Part shown: piece after piece, positions 9,949-21,460 of the stretch
Position numbering within the stretch: position 1 is the first letter of the stretch
Layout of the letters: every line of letters starts with the position of its first letter
NCBI GenBank assembly: GCA_050084515.1
Contig: CM114274.1
Span: forward strand, 25,668,001 to 25,732,000
Direction of reading: 5' to 3'
DNA length: 64,000 nt
Source: Blasia pusilla
Lineage: Eukaryota > Marchantiophyta > Marchantiopsida > Blasiales
Position numbers and translations under genes: made by a program
The notes under the pieces: generated by a model
What the model saw: only the letters and a program-made list of their open reading frames with translations
Database searches by the model: none
What the model was told of the DNA's origin: nothing

Positions 9949-10830
9949 TGTGACAACCATCTTCCAAGACGCAAGAGACGCCTTGGAAGATGCGTCTCTT
10001 GCGTCTTGGAAGAGACGCAAGAGACAAAAGAGATGAGACGCTAACAAGGTTGAGTGTTTCATGCATTTATGATAGCGACTAAGAAACTTGAACCAAATGT
10101 GAACCAAGACTTGAGAGGAGTCGAGTCTAGGAAGGTTGGTTGCCAAAGAGGTGAGAATCGGAATTAGAACGTGACTAGCATTTGGGGTTATTATTGTATT
10201 TTGGACCATAAATTTTAGTCCCAAGATGCATTTAGGACAAGTAATATGGCGTTGGAAAGCTTTTGCAAAGCCAAGTCCAACACATGAAAGGTCTTAGCAA
10301 ATGCACAAGCAAAGGCTAAGAAATTTCCCAAAAACGATTGAGTAGGGATTTGGGTTGAGGGCCAAAAAGAGTGGCCCGAACGTCCCTTATCTAAAGATGG
10401 GGGAGGATGGAGAACCGTAGAAGTACGAGAAAGAGGGGAGGTCTCCAAGAGTTCTTCAAACTCGAACCTCACTTTGGGGCGCCGTGGAGCGACCCAAGGA
10501 TACGAAATGGATTGGGAGTTTTAGCATTGGGATTCAAAACCCGAACGAAGTCCAACAAAGTGGATTTCGGAGGTCCCTATTGGATTCCAACACACGAGTG
10601 ATTTAGTTGGGTCTCAATTTGGGGCTTATGCGAGGTCTATTGGACAATTGGGACCGTTAGGCGCGCGAACATTCTTTTTGGTGTCTAGACTAACCAAAAA
10701 GTTTGTCCCAAGTCATGGAAGACTTGCCAGTGTTGGGAAGCTAGGAATAAGGAAGGTTGAACTTAATGAGGGGATAAGTTGAGAACTCGGGAGATTACCT
10801 TGAGGGCATGTAGCACCAAACATGCACTCT
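9949..10830 (+). mobile_element. Isolated LTR, opposite orientation to the DNMT-gypsy 5' LTR
   Basis: Starts TGTGACAACC at 9949 and aligns through about 10800 with the chromovirus-associated LTR at 46022-47095 read in reverse (for example CCATAAATTTTAGTCCCAAG and GTGTTGGGAAGCTAGGAAT). It appears 3' truncated near 10800-10830. Its first seven bases, TGTGACA, are the reverse complement of the first seven of the neighbouring minus-strand LTR, so the two LTRs meet head to head and share these bases. Short frames here are not genes. Confidence 0.65.
9961..10012. repeat. Perfect 21-bp inverted repeat with 10-nt spacer
   Basis: The arms at 9961-9981 and 9992-10012 are exact reverse complements separated by 10 nt. 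They lie 12 bp inside the start of the isolated LTR. The corresponding part of the 46-47 kb LTR copy (about 46980-47000) has only a short related stretch, so the hairpin seems specific to this copy. Confidence 0.92.
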
Positions 10831-11580
10831 AATAGATTACCATCCTATCATACTCTTAAAATATGACAGTGAACCATTTGGATCACTATGTAATGTCATC
10901 CCACTATTTGGCATCCAAAGGACCTACTATGCTTTAATTGAAGAAGAAAATTTTAATCCATTTTTTGCATTTAGAAACAATAACATATCTTAGAAGAAAA
11001 GTTTATAAGGAGAGATTTTTTTTTAAATGCTAAAATTCATTTCAAAGTTAATGATTGAACTGGAAATTTAAATATAATCTAAAAAATTCTGATGACTTCT
11101 CCATCTATATAGGGCATGCTTTAGAGATGACTAATCTCTTCAACACATTTTATGGAGAAGGAAATTTCCCTCATTTTTCCCATTTAGACATAGTAGGTTG
11201 TATCGTAGAAAAGTTTGCGAGGAGAGGAAGATAAAAACTAAATGCTAAATTTCATTTCAAATTTAAAGATTTAATTAACAAAGTCTAATCTTGGAAGTCA
11301 CCAATGACTTCTCCATCTATGTAGAGCATGCTAGTAGAGATGACTCATATATTCAACACGTCTTCTAGAGAAGAAGATTTTATACTTATTAAAAAATAGT
11401 AAACAATTGAGATACTATAAATACCAGGGAAAAAAAGAATTTCATGAATTTTTTCCATATGAAAGAAAAGCAAAGATTTATTTTCTATCAAAACATAAAT
11501 CAGCTGGAATCACTGAATATCTATTATTATTATTAACTCATTATCACGAGACAGAAACTGTAAAAAAAGAAAAGTGAAGG
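10831..11580. other. AT-rich spacer
   Basis: No gene seen. Two similar stretches of about 100 bp (about 11090-11180 and 11300-11390) share the phrases TGACTTCTCCATCTATRTAG and CATGCT, suggesting a local duplication. Confidence 0.5.
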
Positions 11581-11589
11581 AGAAATTCC

Positions 11590-11935
11590 TATATATGGTC
11601 AGCTAAATCTAGAGTAGCCGCCGGTCTAAAGGCGAGGTTGACGGCCCCCTCCGCCGGCCGTGATTGGATCTCCGCTCCCCGTGATCCCAACTTCGCTGAA
11701 AGGCCGCCGATGTGTTTGAACACGGCAACAGCAGATCTCGGCGGCTTCGTGGGGTCCCCCAGTGGTACCACATGGAATCGGCAAGGTCTCCCCGAGTCGA
11801 CCAGGATCAGCCGTTTCTTCGTTTACGCGCGGTCTTCCAAAAACCGGCAGGGACTTGGCGGCGGCCGCGAAACCCAGCCTGGCATAGCGTACGTGGGATT
11901 CGCATTGCAGGAAAGAAAAACGTTATTCTAATTTC
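11590..11935. other. GC-rich island with reading frames on both strands
   Basis: A GC-rich block of about 340 bp with sharp edges inside strongly AT-rich DNA. A plus-strand frame (11638-11931, 97 codons) and a minus-strand frame (11771-11589, 60 codons) are both open, as expected for GC-rich DNA, so coding is not shown. I do not recognise the sequence. It may be a gene fragment carried by a transposon or an organellar or foreign insert. Confidence 0.35.
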
Positions 11936-11939
11936 CGTA

Positions 11940-13800
11940 TTTGAAAAGAAAATAATTTGATGGACCATATATACGTTGTTTTTCGACTATCATCGGAGCA
12001 TTCTAATCCCTTGCTCTAGTGTAGTGGCGTGATCTTGGCCATGTAAGCTTATTTGAATAGGAAATTTAGAAAATATTTCGTGTAAATTATAATATTGAGA
12101 TGCCTAACTTAATTTTTGAGTATCATGTGCATCGTTTAATCAGTTTTTTTTTCATTTTAGAATGGGAAAAATATCAAGAAAATTCAATACTCGCATTAGT
12201 ATATAGATATTTAAATATTTTAATTATCTACAGCACGGATGAATATAAAAAATTCAATCCTCCCACTGTTGTGTAGATGTTTTGATTTTGCAATGTGGGT
12301 CGTTGAAAATTCTTGTCCCTCTTTCATGCCAATTGATTTGGTCCAATGAAGGACCTCATAAGTGGGGCTACCACATGACCCCTTTCCATGGGACCATGTA
12401 TTTCGTGGTTGGTAGTTGTAACATGGGGTTAGGTGTTGAGGCATATGATCTTAAGAGGGTGAAAAGGTGTCATAGGATAGTCCGATTTTTTAAAAATACC
12501 TATTTATCATTAAAATTTTTGTTTCTTGATTTAAGATTCAGAATATGCTTGAATGTGAAAAAGGATTTCCATATTAAATTTTTTAGGTGGTCTTGGAAGT
12601 TCTAGACATTAAAAAGGGAAAAATTTGAGAATTGAAAATTTTGGGTCTTAATCTCTATTTTATGTCCTTAGAGAATTACAATTCTATAATGTAATTGTAA
12701 TTTGATGAAAATCCATGTAGACATGAAATTCCAAGAATTATTTTTTTTTCCTAGAAAGAGGTTTTTACTATAAAAAACATACTATGAGAAATCTGACAAG
12801 ATTTTTTGGCAAAAATCTGACAAGAAATGTTATTCCTAGTGGTTGTTTATGGAAAGGAATTTCCAAAGATTGAAATAGGATCTGAAAATTTATGGGTTGG
12901 ATATGTATGATCATTGACATACTAACATGGAATTTCCTTTTTGAGTGAATATTTTCAATGCTGGAAATATGGCATGAAAAATTTTCGGTTAAATATCTCA
13001 TGTTGAAAAATTTGTGAAGATGAAAATTTCACTTGAAAGTATTTGAATCAGATTTTTTGATTAAATCTTTTAGAAGAATTAAATAGGACTCAAAAAGAAG
13101 GCGACTGAGAGACCCTTCTCATGCTATTGCTTTCATTTTGGACTCTGATAACGAATTTGTACAAGACAGGTGAGGTAGTTTGTCCTTTCCAAATTGTGGC
13201 GTTTATTTTCTTCCTATACATTATTCACTTGTGTTGCCAAGTTCACATGGCTCGCTCTAACAATCAAGTTGCTTTATGGAGTGACGGCAATAATAATCAT
13301 TGTGGTTGAAATAGCATAACGAGTGTAAGAGTGGAGAGTGGATTTTTGAACACCACTACACAAAGTCACCATTTGAGCAAATAAGAAGAGCCAAAAACTT
13401 TATGAACAAAAAGTAAATGCCTTATCATTCAAAAGTAGAGGGCCATGGATGTGACACCTTTGAGGAAATCTTTTCCCCTTTGTTATGATAATTCGTCATA
13501 GTGTCATAATGACTTGAAACCCAATAAAAAACATAAATCTTAATCAAAAATAAAAAATACAAGGGAGATAACTTAAGCCATCTATAGAAGGCCTTAGTGA
13601 AAAGTTCAAATTCTAGTGACGCCAAAATGAATCCAAACTAGGAGAAAAGTGGACATCCTTCACATTTTTAAAGAAGGCTTGTATGACAATTAACATTTAC
13701 ATTTTTAAATTTGTGACATGGGCAAGGGCCACAAGTCCAACCAAGTAATGAATTGGCCAAAAGAGGAGCATAAGAGATATCATGGATGTTTGTAGTGGTC
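11940..13800. other. AT-rich spacer downstream of the ENT gene
   Basis: No gene seen. The stretch just left of 13810 should hold the 3' untranslated region and poly(A) site of the ENT gene, which I could not place. Confidence 0.5.
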
Positions 13801-13809
13801 CCAACATGC

Positions 13810-16800
13810 CTACCATCCCTTCCCAATGAGCCACAACCAATCTAGAACCACCCCGGAAAAAATGCCTAGAAGTAAGAAATTCACTAGAATGTTACCTAGG
13901 GCGTTTTGCTCGGGTGCCTGTCCAAAACAAGCCAAACAACATTAGTGAGTTGAACTTGATTTTTTATCTGAAAAATTTCCAATCTTGTCCTTTTCTAATG
14001 CTTTGAACAAAATCATCAATATATTTAAAAGAGGATGGGATTAGACAAAACCCTCCTCAGCATTGACACATGTCCTCTAAAGGTTCTTATGGTGTTGAAA
14101 CATGTTACTTTAAGAAAGAAGGTTCAATTAAAAGGAAACAATAAAAGAAATAAAGACCAACTGCATTTTAAAATTTGAATATCCAACTAGTATGAGATAT
14201 GATAGGTGAGATTCAAGTAAAGAACAAACATGTCTTGAGGATGGCCTACCGCCCCCATGTTCTCATCTATGTTATTATGGGAGAGTGTCTTTTTCATTTG
14301 CAAACACCTCTCTGTTTGACACTTGGCAATTGGGCAACAAGAAAATGTTTCACATACGATTGGCAACAAGAAATTTTTTTTTGAATTTGTGTACAACATC
14401 ATTAATCACTTTCGTTTCACGGACTATACACTAGCAAAGCTCTTCAAACGCTTTTTTATTTCTCGTGCATCGCACATGCACCTTACTAGTTATGAATTTA
14501 CACACTTACCGTGTAACCGCGAGGAGCATTCACAAAGGTACAGACAGTGATGAAGCCATTGGTTATACCCAACAGAATGCATAGCACCAGCATCCAACCT
14601 TGAGTACCATACTTTGCTGTGAAATAGAAGGCTGGTATGAATCCATATCTGGCAGAGGTGAGAGCTATGAGCCCTGGACGCGACTTCAGCATGAGGCCCT
14701 TGAAAAGAGGAAGGAGACGCCCGAGAAGGTCACCGCAGTTGAACATGGCTATGAGAGTGATGGCATACCTGCAACTCACCAAACACAATCCTTTCATAAA
14801 TCCTTCCATGAACTACCAAAAATCATCATTGCGATCTACTCTATGTAGTGGGAGCTGTGTTTAGAAAAGATTAATTAGTGAAACATGATGTGACGGCCAC
14901 TTCCATCGCTGGTGAAGGTACTACCACCATCGTCCACAGCAATCTACACAATATAGACTTTCCGCTTTGCCAAGAAACTTTTGGTGACACCTGTTGGGAA
15001 CACACTAACATTCTCCGTTATTCATAGAATTGCAGCCAGGTTTGGGCAGCAGTGAGTAAAGAGTATTAGTGATAGCTGCTGGGAAACACCCCCGTCACTG
15101 AAAATGCTATAGCCTGAAGTAGTAACAGGTTGGAATTCTTTTGAACCTGAAGAATTCCAGAAATCTACAAAAAAGGGCATTTGCTCCACATTGAAAGCAT
15201 GATCAGATGGATGAGACATGTTACTTGAGTCTTCATAGTGGAGACAGCATGAACCATCTTGATGCTTACCAGGAACCCAGTGAATGCTTGCCTGTGTCTT
15301 CAGAAAGAAATCCTGGAAAGATTGAAAGGCTCAGGGTGTATGTGGCCACTATGATGGAAGCATAGTCCCAATTTTCTCGTATAAGCTGTGAATTTTGACG
15401 CCGTGATTGGGGAATGGGAGTCACTGCTTCGGTATCCTGCTTCATGACACGAAAGAAGCTTACAGGACTCAGGACTTGCAGGAGAATAGAATAGAATCCG
15501 TAGCACACATATTCAGGGAAGGAAGCATGGACTCTGTTCCTGAGTGCATCAATGCCATCCCTAACGTGATGTGGGGCAGATTCCTCATCTTAGCTAACTT
15601 CGCTAATAATTAGTTTCGTTTTGATTCGAGGTCCACGAAAATCTTATTAGGACTGATAGTCAAACGAACTCAACAGAACCACCGAAAGGAGGTGGGCATC
15701 ATCTCGATTGAATTACCAAAACTTTCAGGTACGAGGCACATGTGAGGAGCTGTGATAGTAGGGATTCTCTCTTACTTTAGCAGCCTCGTTGTTGTTGACA
15801 CCAGCAGCGGCAAGGTCAGCTATCACAGTTTTTGAACCTTCTGAAGCTGCCTTTGAACGATAGTACTTTACAATCTCGAGTCTGGAGAAAACCATCGCAT
15901 ATAATACAAGGCAAAGCACCTCAAAAATACCAGATATAAAGAAGAAAACAACTGCACAAAACAATCAAATCAACTAATCGGTCAGTTTCACATGAGAAGT
16001 CTCCCGAACAAAAGACAGAAGACCTCAAAAGATTTCCTCACAGGTCAGTTACTCTCCTCTTGATTTCAGCTCTAGGAAAACTGTTTGTCAACACACCGAG
16101 AAAATCGCAGACACCTCCATCTCGATCATTCAAGTATCGCAGAAGGTTTGAAGGGGTAGGCACTCACGAGCTCCTTTCCGGAGACCATCTTTGGTGCCCT
16201 CAAATGAAGCCTTTGTTATAAATCGTAAAGCTGATGTTACAACTCCAGAAGTAGCCAGTCCTGCAGAGAATCCCTGTCCAATGGCAAGAATCAGTACAGC
16301 TACTAGTACCACATGGTCGGCCTCTTCACTGGGAAATCGAAGTCCTCATGCTTGGGACAAAATAAGCATTTTGGGAGCAAAGCCGAAACACTCACCTGAA
16401 TGAAGTCCGGGTGCATGTAGGATAGGTCACCGTACATACCCCCTTGTACAAGTGCATCAGCCACGCCAAATCCAGCAACGAGGATACAAATTCCTACGTA
16501 CACACCTATGCCTCCTTCTCCTGAAGTAGCCAGGTCCACCTGCAAGAACGATTGATCTGGCAGTTCATGCGTACACTTGCAACTATACTGAGAAAGAAAA
16601 GTGGATCAAAACCGATCCTACAGGCTTCTTCCACCAGCTTCCTATTAAAGAAACACTTCCAAAAGCCTCAGCAACTTAACCGAATGTCTTGGTGTGAGAT
16701 CCGCGGCCCTATGTTCTGCAATCGTTGGACATTCGAATTTGTACTTGGCAGTTTTATCTCAGACTAAAATCTGACTTCAGGGGCTAGATGGATGGGACTC

Positions 16801-19800
16801 CAACGGAAACTTGGAGACGTCCTCCAGTTACAGCCTTATGATTTCACTTTAACCTGGGGATTGGGTTCATTATCGCTGACTCATCTCCAAGTCCAGAAAG
16901 CTTACGGAGGACGAACAGTAGGACCCATACACTACTCCCCACAAACACACTTAGTTGACCCACCAAGGAGAAATCCATGCGTGAACAGTTGAAAAGATTT
17001 GCGAAACCTTCCTATCATTAGAGGCAGAGGAAAGGGTTGAGGCAAGGCAAAAGTAGCAGTCACATGTCTCCTGAGCTGATGAATTGATCTTCGGGACTCA
17101 CAATTGGTATGAGGAGAACAAACAAGGCAAATAGCGCATAGCCCGAAATCAGCCTGCGTCGTGTGTTGATTCGAGCTTCATAGAATGTCAATAACATAAT
17201 AGTACACAATGCAAATGGTTGGTACACCAGCGTGAACACTCTTGTGGGATGGTAGTCCTGCACATGACAAGAAAACCAACGGTGGTGACAATTAGGACAA
17301 TACGACCGGAAACTACTATATGAGAGCAGTCCAAAAACCATTTCGTCTCACAACAAGCCAATGCTAGAAGATACCCTGATTACTCTCATCGTTCTGTCTA
17401 ATGCCCGTGGAAGTCATGCAGTTGTGAACAGTGCTGTGGCTGATCACGATCTGCAGGCGCATGTTTTAGATAAAGGGACAACTTTTACGTGAAGAAGTAT
17501 TTCACAGTCAGAGGAAACATGTAGCAGCGCTCTTCTTGTGACACTTCCTGCAGAGTGTGCTAGTGATGGCTGATAATGCATTTTTCCCTCTTGTGTATTA
17601 TACCAATCTGTGATTATCACAAGAAGTATGCGAGGGCTTAGATTTCCGCAGGTCCGCGTGGATTGAAGTAACTCAATTCCATTGGCATCAAGTCACGTCC
17701 AACAATTAGGACTAGTGAAAGGAGATTAGTGACCAGCGACAGATCTATTGTTTCCATGAACTTGTTGAATTCTGTTTGAAGAGCAAAGAAGCTATCTTAT
17801 TTCCTTCTGGTGATTTCTCGAACCACCAGTAGAAATTCCAAAACAGTAGTAGCATACGTCATACCATTACGAGGTAATGAAAAATTACAAATCCTGTTCC
17901 TCACCAGCTGGTGCATTCTTTCATTACCAGTAGACCTGCGAAAGAAGTAAGGTGGTGGATAACTTGACCGATTTCTACACCGCCACAATCTGGTCTTGAT
18001 ACCCAAGTCAGTGCTGGGTACTTGAAGCTATCGTGTTTTTGCAGTTTGGATCTGTGATGTCAAAGTTGTCAAAACTTTTCCGCAGCCAACTCTTACAACG
18101 GGAAAAGTATTTCAGACTTAAGATTTTACGCATCCAATATCTACCTCCAGAACTAGTGCCCTTGAGAACCAAATCTCGCTGCAAGAACACTTGAAAGAAG
18201 GATAGCGCGTCCTTCATCATCTGTTGCACTGTCTGTTAGCTTCAGATGATATGGATCACAAGGCATTATGGATTTCTAATGGAATCCTTCACTAACTGTC
18301 TAGGAGTAGACAGAACGAATGTAAATGGAAAAGTCGACTCAATCACAAGCCAATATGATATGATAACCGATCGGAAATCGTGAAGGTAGTTCTAGATTCT
18401 TCAATAGGGTCATTGGGAACAATGACTCTATTCAAGACGTGAATTTTCGCAACATCTTGCCTCCTCACTTTCAGGTCAGAAATTTTTTCTTATTAGATGT
18501 AAGTTGTGGATAGCTTGGATAAGGATACAACTGCACTCTTTCACAGTGCAATCTCACCAGTTATAGTCTTTTGATATTTGAATTAGTTTATGGTCACGAA
18601 GTTCATGATATAAAAAGGTCAGAGATAGTGGGATAAGGTTCAAGTCCTTACTTTCATGATTGATCTGTGCGTTGTTTCGCATTCCAAACTATCGCAGGGA
18701 AGAAAGACGTGGACGTTGTCGACACTGCGACTAGCACATGCCTCTGTTGGTCGCTGGTGTTGGTAGTGGAATCTCCCAAGATCCGTCGCCCAACTCGACT
18801 ACTTTACTCTGCAGCTATTTTCTTCTTACTTTTTCAACGATCTTCTCATCACTGACTAACGCGTCTTTGTTCTTCTAGTTTCTTGAGGATCACCGTTTAC
18901 ACGAATTGTTCCCTGCTATCGACTCAAGTCGGTTAAGTAAAGAGACCTGAGTTAGTTGAGAACGAGAACGTTAAGTTAAGTGAGTTAAGTTGAGAACGTT
19001 GGGTTTTCATATTCATTTTACTTACGAATTATTGTTCGACGCTTAGTTTATCAGGCCCTGGTATGACACTAACCACCCTGAGAGTGGTTGCTTGATACCA
19101 CTAATTCGTATGTAGAATGCTGATAGACTAATTCTGATTAGAGAAGGCTCAGAATGGTCCCTACGCATGAGAAACGTGATGGCTATAAAGGGATCTTTTG
19201 GTCATCACGTAATTTCGTATTACGTGCTGTACCACAAAATGATTCAATGTTTAGGCTTTCAAATATGCAGGTGTCTCATTTCCTTCCCAGATTTCTCTGA
19301 GTGGTCCAAAAGACAAATAATTTTAGAGTCTTGATTTTGGTTACGCCTAAATTAGATGACAAAATGAACTAAAACCGGCAGCATGAACAAAGAACGTGTC
19401 ATGAAACGTTAGAAAAGGAACACACGACCTACCCAGTCGAGGCATAACATCTCACTAACCAGCAAACAGTGGAAGCTCGAAGATTCACAGATGGCCTTTA
19501 AGAAGCTTTTGAAAACGAGAACAAAAGAAAAGGATATCCCAGTACCAGCTGAAGAAAGAGGACCCATGTATACAAGGTGGATGGTGAAACGCACATATGG
19601 GGATTCACACAGCTGAACAAACCAGATGTACAAACCAGCAGCGATGGAGCCAGGGGAAGTCTCGCTAAGAACTGAAATTTTGAAGTTCCATTTCAAGGGG
19701 AAAAGCAATGACATCTGTGAAGTCGTGCAAACGGTGGTGGTCCTTTAAATGGCTGTCGTTCAAAAATCTTCAAAACAAGCTCACGAAACCGGAGCTGCAG

Positions 19801-20291
19801 TAGCAAGCCAGCAGGATGCTGAGAGACAGGGCGTGAGGAGACTGCAACCCTCAGGATACGTTGCAAGGAACACAAAGAAAGCTTGAAGATAAATAAGTAG
19901 AATTTCGCAAGCTCCAAAGCACGAATTCACCAAGAACTGCTCCGAAGTCCTACCGGGGAAGTGACAGTGAGATTGAACAACGGAGTCGGAACCCCCAAAT
20001 TTCAAGCCATGCAAGACCATGACTACAATCACGCAGAAGGAGAAAAAGACGAGACCAACGCATGGAAGCTGAAGCTCGAAGAAGCCGCTGACGACAATGG
20101 GATGGAAATAATTGGAGCTGAGAGAGAGTGGGAGAGAAATTCACCGGGAAAACGGCGCTGAAGTAGTCCTCCACCGTGAGTAAACTGTTCCAGGAGAAGA
20201 GGCAGCCATTGCCAAGCAACCAGCAAACCACATACCCGAGAATTTTTCCCTGCACAAAGTGATCCACAACTGTGAGGCTCTTGACCCTCAT
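13810..20291 (-). CDS. ENT: Equilibrative nucleoside transporter (SLC29/ENT family)
   Basis: Membrane carrier for nucleosides or nucleobases. Eight coding exons join with correct phase and GT-AG ends: 20291-20145, 17257-17102, 16539-16396, 16273-16168, 15951-15776, 15436-15270, 14768-14510 and 13917-13810, giving 420 aa, the usual plant ENT length. Exon 1 encodes the first membrane helix with GNGCLFSWNS and EDYF. Exon 2 has DYHPTRVFTLVYQPFA. Exon 3 has GVADALVQGGMYGDLS, a family signature. Exon 5 carries the cytosolic YYRSKAASEGSKTV loop. Exon 6 has LSIFPGFLSEDTG. Exon 7 has the late signature IPAFYFTAKYG and GITNGF. Exon 8 gives PEQNALGN and ends LIGKGW plus TAG at 13812-13810. ENT proteins have 11 membrane helices with a cytosolic N terminus. 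The ATG at 20291 gives a normal N terminus for the plant ENT3-like group. Intron 1 is long (about 2.9 kb); intron 7 contains a Helitron 20 bp from the exon 7 donor. No stops or frameshifts were seen, so the gene looks functional. Whether it sits in plasma membrane or tonoplast, and its exact substrates, are not shown. Confidence 0.93.
14266..14489 (+). mobile_element. Non-autonomous Helitron, 224 bp, in ENT intron 7
   Basis: Begins TCTATGTTATTATGGGAG directly after A and ends ...CACCTTACTAG directly before T, the insertion signature of Helitrons (A|TC...CTRR|T). A small hairpin GTGC-ATC-GCAC lies just before the 3' end. Its body matches the copies at 25928, 44736 and, reversed, 38667. Its 3' end is only about 12 bases from the donor splice signal of ENT exon 7. 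Confidence 0.8.
17258..20144 (-). other. Long first intron of the ENT gene
   Basis: Non-coding stretch between exon 1 (donor GTGAAT) and exon 2 (acceptor TGCAG). Base composition is close to that of the exons and no transposon is evident, unlike the spacers around the gene. Long first introns often hold regulatory sequence, but nothing specific is recognised. Short frames within it are not supported. Confidence 0.7.
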
Positions 20292-21110
20292 TCTCCTCGC
20301 ATTCCGGTGGCCACCTCATCGCTCACAACAAAACGCTCTTCCAAAAATCAGCACACTTGCAGTTCCATAACAAGCGTGCCTCACAGCCCACACAATCCGA
20401 ATTTCGCGTTAGCATAACGAACCCCACGGCAGAGTTCCACAATCAGCGTTTCCGATTCCGAGAGAGCCCCGGTCAGAGAAACTCGGCACACATGTAAGCA
20501 CCTTGTTGGGCTCAAAGCCCTCCGACTGCTGCACCATGTCCACCACTTCCGAGCATTCCAACCGCCTCCCAATTCCGCACACTCACTCACTCACTCAGCT
20601 GGCCGCACAACAAAGTCTCCAGCTCCAACGCCATCTGCATCCCATCCACTTACGCCACCGAATCCACTCAATTTTCCCAGAAATCCAGAGCTCCAATTCG
20701 ACCCGCTCTCACAAATGGGTCCCTCCTCTCTCTCGACGGACCGACGGACGGGCGATGAGACAAAACAAACAAAGACAGCCCCCCCCCCGCACATGATTAA
20801 CGAGAGCACTGGCGAAGCTTTGCATGTCGCTCGCGCATGATTCCACTTTACTTACGTACTTACTTAGTTACGTACGTACGTACACACGCACGCACGGAAT
20901 CGAATCCCGCAGTCTCCTCGGGAGGTCGTAGCGGCCTCTTTTTGACACCAACAATGGATTTGACACAGCGCATGGGTATACAGTCGAGACTCGAGTGCGT
21001 GTCCCCTCGCCCCCCCCCATTCCGCGTTATTCCCTGCATTCCGAAAGCTGAAGGGGTCACTCTCTGCCTAGTTTCCTTGGATTAGGGGGGGCACGGTCTG
21101 CCTCACTTCG
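20292..21110 (-). promoter_or_regulatory. Probable 5' UTR and promoter region of the ENT gene
   Basis: The region upstream of the ATG at 20291 is relatively rich in C, G and CpG. It contains short repeats (CACT units at 20580-20597, ACGT and CACG units at 20860-20897). No clear TATA box was identified. The extent is inferred only from position and composition. Confidence 0.4.
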
Positions 21111-21201
21111 TTGGATTAGGGAGGGCATCACGATCTGCCTCATTTCATTCGATTTGAAATGTGGCTCGTGTTGAAAGGAATGCCATGGTTCAAAGAGCTT
21201 G

Positions 21202-21460
21202 GATGGATCATTGAATGACCTCATTTCTCCCCTCCATTTTGGGGCTTCCAATGACAAAAAAAGAAGAAAAAGGCCTTGGTCAAAAGAGGATGGATCTTGA
21301 ATGAGCTCGTTTCTCTCCTCCATTTTGGGGCTCCTATTGACAAAAAGAGAAGAAAAAGGCCTTGGTCAATAGAGGATGGATCATTGAATGAGCATGTTTC
21401 CTACCTTCATGTTGGACAAAACGAAAAAAATAATTGCCTTGGTTAAAACAAGGAAGGATC
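21202..21460 (+). repeat. Tandem repeat of about 86 bp, three units
   Basis: Units start with GATGGATC at 21202, 21289 and 21375, and a fourth degenerate start (GAAGGATC) is at 21453. Periods are 87, 86 and 78 bp. Each unit contains CTCCATTTTGGGGCT, a purine-rich GAAGAAAAAGG tract and CCTTGGTCAA. The third unit is the most diverged. Confidence 0.85.

Larger units (their letters stand above)
950..9955 (-). mobile_element. Ty3/gypsy LTR retrotransposon encoding a DNA methyltransferase (decayed, 3' end missing)
   Basis: Read on the minus strand the order is: 5' LTR beginning near 9955 (TGTCACA), an untranslated and 5S-like region, gag with two zinc knuckles, aspartic protease, C5 DNA methyltransferase, reverse transcriptase, RNase H and integrase. 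Integrase after RNase H places it in Ty3/gypsy. Open blocks from 7690 to 5222 and on to about 4427 share one frame. A frameshift near 4425 moves to a second frame, kept through RT and RNase H to about 2150. A second shift leads into the integrase frame, kept to 950. Scattered in-frame stops make it inactive. There is no 3' LTR: similarity ends just after the integrase core, so no target duplication can be checked. The 5' LTR start is supported by similarity to the LTR copy at 29362 (same first bases and about 300 bp of alignable sequence). The position of the LTR end and the primer-binding site was not resolved. Confidence 0.9.
7700..9955 (-). repeat. 5' LTR and leader of the DNMT-gypsy element
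   Basis: On the minus strand the LTR starts with TGTCACA at 9955, and its first 300 or so bases align with the copy at 29362 onward, including the shared CCTCCTACATCAGGTCAAGA segment. The 3' boundary of the LTR is unresolved because the second LTR is gone; it may end anywhere between about 9200 and 8000. The stretch contains the 5S-like block (8344-8395) and a 22-bp perfect palindrome built of AAGC units (8445-8466). Short plus-strand reading frames here (for example 8309-8686) are not supported as genes. Confidence 0.6.

Noticed and set aside
17061-17101. Longer ENT exon 2 ending at 17061
   Set aside because: The donor GTGAGT at 17101 joins exon 3 in phase and restores the conserved sequence; the longer frame has no family match.
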